From positions 1 through 64,000 of the forward strand of contig NZ_CADIJW010000010.1 of assembly GCF_902859745.1 (NCBI RefSeq): a DNA stretch of 64,000 nt, read 5' to 3'. The DNA is from Achromobacter dolens (GTDB taxonomy: Bacteria > Pseudomonadota > Gammaproteobacteria > Burkholderiales > Burkholderiaceae_B). Positions within the stretch are counted from its first letter, which is position 1, and each line of letters begins with the position of its first letter. A program made the translations under genes and the position numbers. The notes beneath the pieces are model-generated. The model ran no database searches, was not told the DNA's origin, and saw nothing but the letters and a program-made list of their open reading frames with translations. Positions 60,176-64,000 of this stretch are shown in pieces.

Positions 60176-60601
60176 TCAACGGCTGTGGATGTTGATTTCG
60201 GGGAAGAAGAAAGCCACTTCGACAGCGGCCGTTTCCGGCGCGTCCGAGCCGTGCACGGCGTTGGCGTCGATGCTGTCGGCGAAGTCGGCGCGGATGGTGC
60301 CCGGGGCGGCCTTCTTGGGATCGGTGGCGCCCATCAGGTCGCGGTTCTTCTGGATGGCGTCTTCGCCTTCCAGCACTTGCACGAACACGGGGCCCGAGAC
60401 CATGAAGTCAACCAGGTCCTTGAAGAAGGGGCGTTCTTTGTGGACGGCGTAGAAACGCTCGGCGTCGGCGCGCGACAGTTGGGCCAGGCGGGCGGCGATG
60501 ACCTTCAGGCCGGCTTGCTCGAAGCGGGCGACGATCTGGCCGATGACGTTCTTGGCGACGGCGTCGGGCTTGATGATCGAGAGGGTGCGTTGGACGGACA
60601 T
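60176..60601 (-). CDS. ndk: Nucleoside diphosphate kinase
   Basis: 141 residues; active-site [12 protein letters not shown] (phospho-His), [13 protein letters not shown] and [20 protein letters not shown]. Exchanges terminal phosphates between NTPs and NDPs. ATG at 60601 preceded by GGAG. Confidence 0.98.
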   Translation of the reverse strand: MSVQRTLSIIKPDAVAKNVIGQIVARFEQAGLKVIAARLAQLSRADAERFYAVHKERPFFKDLVDFMVSGPVFVQVLEGEDAIQKNRDLMGATDPKKAAPGTIRADFADSIDANAVHGSDAPETAAVEVAFFFPEINIHSR

Positions 60602-61033
60602 GAGAACTCCAAAAACGGATACTGACTGGTTTCTATGATTGCCTGGCGTGGCCTGCGCTCGTTGGTGTCACCCTTCAAGCGGCAGCGCGCCATGGGCGCG
60701 CAAGCGACTCGGAACAACTGCGTTGACAGCGCGTTCCGGGCCGTCCCGGCCGCCTGTGCCAAGGCGGGGATTCGACACTGCCAACCCTTCGGAGTGATCC
60801 CGGGGTTGCCCCCGGGCTGTCCCACCTCGAATGCTTCGCTCGATTCATTGCGCTGAAATTCGCAGCGTTTTTTCAATGAACTTTTGGCGAAACCTCAATG
60901 AATTCAGGGACTTCTAAAAGGTTTACAGTAACCCGGTATTCTAACACGCCGATACGACCGCATTACATCTTAAAATGAGCGGTTTGCTTGCCCGTTTCCA
61001 TCGACCGGGCGCCCTGTCTGCCGGAACCCTGTA
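60602..61033. other. Divergent ndk-valS intergenic region
   Basis: 432 bp, no gene. It contains a CCCGGGG/CCCCGGG hairpin (about 60797-60814) and, near valS, an AT-rich stretch with TATTCT and TAAAAT hexamers at about 60938 and 60970; no matching -35 could be fixed. Confidence 0.4.
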
Positions 61034-63928
61034 ATGACTCAAGCCGCTCCCCCGAACGCCGCGTCCGCCGCGACCGACTCCCCGGAACTCTCCAAGAGCT
61101 TCGAACCCGCCGAACTCGAATCCCGCTGGTACGCCGAGTGGGAAAAGCGCGGCTACTTCGCCGCGGGGTCGCACGTAAAAACGGGGACGGAAGATCAGCC
61201 TTACGTCATCCAGTTCCCGCCGCCCAACGTGACGGGCACCCTGCACATGGGCCATGCGTTCAACCAGACCATCATGGATGGCCTGATCCGCTACCACCGC
61301 ATGCTGGGCGACGACACCGTTTTCATTCCGGGGACGGATCACGCCGGCATCGCCACGCAGATCGTGGTTGAAAGACAGCTCGACGCGCAGAAGGTTTCCC
61401 GCCACGACCTCGGCCGCGAGAAATTCGTCGAAAAAGTGTGGGAGTGGAAGGAAAAGTCGGGCAACGCCATCACCGGCCAAGTGCGCCGGCTGGGCGCCTC
61501 GGCCGACTGGCCGCGCGAGTACTTCACCATGGACGACCGCATGTCGCGCGGCGTGGTGGAGACCTTCGTGCGCCTGCATAAACAGGGCCTGATCTACCGC
61601 GGCAAGCGCCTGGTCAACTGGGATCCCAAGCTGCTGACGGCCGTGTCCGACCTGGAAGTCCAGTCGGAAGAGACCGACGGCCACATGTGGCACATCCTCT
61701 ACCCCTTCGTCGACGGTCCGCAGACCATCGTCGACAAGGACGGCCAGACGGTCACCCTGCGCGGCATGACCATCGCCACCACCCGCCCCGAGACCATGCT
61801 GGCCGACGGCGCGCTGTGCGTGCACCCTGAAGACCCGCGCTACAAGCACCTGGTCGGCAAGGAAGTCGAACTGCCGCTGTGCGACCGCAACATCCCCATC
61901 ATCGCGGATGACTTCGTCGACCCCGAATTCGGCACCGGTTGCGTCAAGATCACCGGCGCGCACGACTTCAACGACTACGCCTGCGCGATGCGCCACGACC
62001 TGCCGCTGATCGTGATCTTCACGCTCGACGCGCACATCAACGAAAACGGCCCCAAGCAGTTCCAGGGCATGGAGCGCTACGAGGCCCGCAAGGCCGTGGT
62101 GGCCCAACTGGAAGCCGAAGGCTACCTGGTCAAGGTCGAGCCGCACAAGATGATGCAGCCCAAGGGCGACCGCACCGGCGTCGTGCTCGAGCCCATGCTG
62201 ACCGACCAGTGGTTCGTCGCCATGAGCAAGCCGGCCCCCGAGGGCACGCTCAACCCGGGCAAGAGCATCACCGAAGTGGCGCTGGAGGTCGTCGCCGACG
62301 GCCGCATCCAGTTCTACCCGGACAACTGGACCACCATCTACAACCAGTGGCTCAACAACATCCAGGACTGGTGCATTTCGCGCCAACTGTGGTGGGGCCA
62401 CCAGATTCCCGCCTGGTACTCGGATGACGGCCAGGTGTTCGTCGCGCACGATGAGGCCGAAGCCGTCCAGCAGGCCCGCGCCGCCGGCGTCACCGGCGAA
62501 CTCAAGCGCGATCCGGATGTGCTGGACACGTGGTTCTCGTCGGGCCTGGTGCCCTTCACCACGCTTGGCTGGCCCGACAAGACGGCCGACCTGGCGCGCT
62601 ACCTGCCGTCCAGCGTGCTGGTCACCGGCTTTGACATCATCTTCTTCTGGGTCGCGCGCATGGTCATGCTGACCACGCACCTGACCGGCCAGATCCCGTT
62701 CAAGCACGTCTACGTGCACGGCCTGATCCGCGACGCCGACGGCCAGAAGATGAGCAAGTCCAAGGGCAACACGCTGGATCCGGTCGACCTGATCGACGGC
62801 ATCGACCTGGACGGCCTGGTGGCCAAGCGCACCTACGGCCTGATGAATCCCAAGCAGGCCGGCGCCATCGAAAAGGCCACGCGCCGCCAGTACCCGGACG
62901 GCATTCCCGCCTTCGGCACCGACGCACTGCGCTTCACCATGGCCGCCTACGCGACCCTGGGCCGCAACATCAACTTCGACCTGAAGCGTTGCGAGGGCTA
63001 TCGCAACTTCTGCAACAAGCTCTGGAACGCCACCCGTTTCGTGCTGATGAACACCGAAGGCCACGACCTGACCGGTCCGGACGCGGGCGAAACCTCGTTC
63101 GTCGACCGCTGGATCGTCAGCCAGCTACAGGCGCTGGAAGCCGAGGTGGCCCGCGGCTTCGCCGACTACCGTTTCGACAACGTGGCCAACGCGCTGTACC
63201 GCTACGTCTGGGACGAATACTGCGACTGGTACCTGGAACTGGCCAAGGTGCAGATCCAGACCGGCACGCCGGCCCAGCAACTGGGCACGCGCCGCACGCT
63301 GATCCGCGTGCTGGAAGGCGTGCTGCGCCTGGCCCACCCGATCATTCCGTTCATCACGGAAGAGCTGTGGCAGAAGGTCTCGGTGGTGGCCGGCAAGCGC
63401 AAGCAAGGCGTGGCAGACAGTGTCAGCGTGCAGCCGTACCCGCAGGCCAATCCGGCCGCCGTGGACACCGCCGCCGAAGCCGACGTGGCCGAACTGAAGG
63501 CCCAGGTCGAGGCCGTGCGCGCGCTGCGCGGCGAGATGAACCTGTCGCCGGCGCAGAAAGTGCCGCTGTGCGCCCAGGGCGACGCGCCCACGCTGACGCG
63601 CAACGCCCCCTACCTGGCCGCGCTGGCCAAGCTCAGCCAGGTGGACGTGCTGGACGCCCTGCCCGACGCTGGCGCGCCGGTGCAGGTGGTGGGCGCCAGC
63701 CGCCTGATGTTGCATGTCGAGATCGACGTGGCCGCCGAGCGCGTGCGCCTGGACAAGGAAATCGCCCGCCTGGAAGGCGAGATCGCCAAGGCCAACGGCA
63801 AGCTGTCCAACGCCAGCTTCGTTGAACGCGCCCCGGCCGCCGTGGTCGAGCAGGAAAAGGCCCGCCTGGCTCAATTCGGCGAGACGCTGCAGAAGGTGCG
63901 CGAACAGCGCGGCAAGCTGGGCAACTGA
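61034..63928 (+). CDS. valS: Valyl-tRNA synthetase
   Basis: 964 residues, class I: HIGH-type LHMGH (70-74) in [13 protein letters not shown], editing domain, KMSKS in [15 protein letters not shown], and a C-terminal coiled coil ([20 protein letters not shown]) usual for ValS. ATG at 61034. Followed by a clear terminator. Confidence 0.98.
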   Translation: MTQAAPPNAASAATDSPELSKSFEPAELESRWYAEWEKRGYFAAGSHVKTGTEDQPYVIQFPPPNVTGTLHMGHAFNQTIMDGLIRYHRMLGDDTVFIPGTDHAGIATQIVVERQLDAQKVSRHDLGREKFVEKVWEWKEKSGNAITGQVRRLGASADWPREYFTMDDRMSRGVVETFVRLHKQGLIYRGKRLVNWDPKLLTAVSDLEVQSEETDGHMWHILYPFVDGPQTIVDKDGQTVTLRGMTIATTRPETMLADGALCVHPEDPRYKHLVGKEVELPLCDRNIPIIADDFVDPEFGTGCVKITGAHDFNDYACAMRHDLPLIVIFTLDAHINENGPKQFQGMERYEARKAVVAQLEAEGYLVKVEPHKMMQPKGDRTGVVLEPMLTDQWFVAMSKPAPEGTLNPGKSITEVALEVVADGRIQFYPDNWTTIYNQWLNNIQDWCISRQLWWGHQIPAWYSDDGQVFVAHDEAEAVQQARAAGVTGELKRDPDVLDTWFSSGLVPFTTLGWPDKTADLARYLPSSVLVTGFDIIFFWVARMVMLTTHLTGQIPFKHVYVHGLIRDADGQKMSKSKGNTLDPVDLIDGIDLDGLVAKRTYGLMNPKQAGAIEKATRRQYPDGIPAFGTDALRFTMAAYATLGRNINFDLKRCEGYRNFCNKLWNATRFVLMNTEGHDLTGPDAGETSFVDRWIVSQLQALEAEVARGFADYRFDNVANALYRYVWDEYCDWYLELAKVQIQTGTPAQQLGTRRTLIRVLEGVLRLAHPIIPFITEELWQKVSVVAGKRKQGVADSVSVQPYPQANPAAVDTAAEADVAELKAQVEAVRALRGEMNLSPAQKVPLCAQGDAPTLTRNAPYLAALAKLSQVDVLDALPDAGAPVQVVGASRLMLHVEIDVAAERVRLDKEIARLEGEIAKANGKLSNASFVERAPAAVVEQEKARLAQFGETLQKVREQRGKLGN

Positions 63929-63955
63929 TCGCCCGGCAATGCGTTCATGCAAAGG

Positions 63956-63983
63956 GCCCCGGATCCTCTCCGGGGCTTTTTTT
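63956..63983 (+). terminator. Intrinsic terminator of valS
   Basis: Arms GCCCCGG/CCGGGGC (63956-63962, 63970-63976), 7-nt loop, followed by seven T (63977-63983). It lies 28 bp past the valS stop. Confidence 0.95.
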
Positions 63984-64000
63984 CGCGCGGCCTGATCGCA

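Noticed and set aside
60941-63064. Long minus-strand frame opposite valS
   Set aside because: valS motifs are complete on the plus strand; the antisense frame is composition-driven.

Overview
The window comes from a high-GC betaproteobacterium of the family Alcaligenaceae, most like Bordetella or Achromobacter. This rests on protein identities and gene order (leuC-leuD-leuB-asd-fimV, hfq-hflX-hflK-hflC-hisZ-purA, rpsU-dnaG-rpoD with a Lys/Ala-rich sigma-70 tail); no database search was possible. Almost all of it is chromosomal. No insertion sequence, prophage or CRISPR array was seen.

Layout. 1-9592 (minus strand): fimV (cut by the window edge), asd, leuB, leuD, leuC, an M48 lipoprotein protease, aroC and an EAL phosphodiesterase. 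9593-14404: a signalling block with a 533-bp regulatory gap, a LapD-like degenerate GGDEF/EAL receptor, a multi-pass membrane histidine kinase and a convergent OmpR-type regulator. 14567-21391: housekeeping genes (selO, DUF2069, yihY, CBS protein, dusA, thrB, a BPSS1780-type membrane protein). 21628-30292 (minus strand): a compact Tad/Flp pilus operon in which nearly every gene overlaps the next by 4 bp, from the Flp-type prepilin down to TadC and a DUF192 protein. Its ATPase carries an N-terminal FHA domain, and no TadZ or prepilin peptidase gene is present. 30725-35613: surface-polysaccharide and transport genes (acyltransferase 3, DHA2-type MFS, GT9, GT4). 35614-38439: a small accessory stretch (tiny membrane ORF, ferritin-like protein, acidic small protein, DUF2243 fusion).

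38522-43892 (minus strand) holds the macromolecular-synthesis operon rpsU-dnaG-rpoD, with tRNA-Ile(CAU) beginning only 7 nt after the rpoD stop. 44377-60601 (minus strand) is a long housekeeping run: ndk, rlmN, a short rodZ-like gene, ispG, hisS, yfgM, bamB, der, hisC, hfq, hflX, hflK, hflC, hisZ, purA and a phosphoribosyltransferase. valS on the plus strand closes the window with a clear terminator.

Most noteworthy: the FHA-TadA Tad operon and its unknown exported member; the LapD-like/histidine kinase/regulator block; a DnaG with a WKGK hexapeptide-repeat linker; a promoter-terminator leader ahead of hisZ whose 5' end can pair with the terminator loop; and a DUF192 reading frame that runs without a stop across almost the whole opposite-strand gene.
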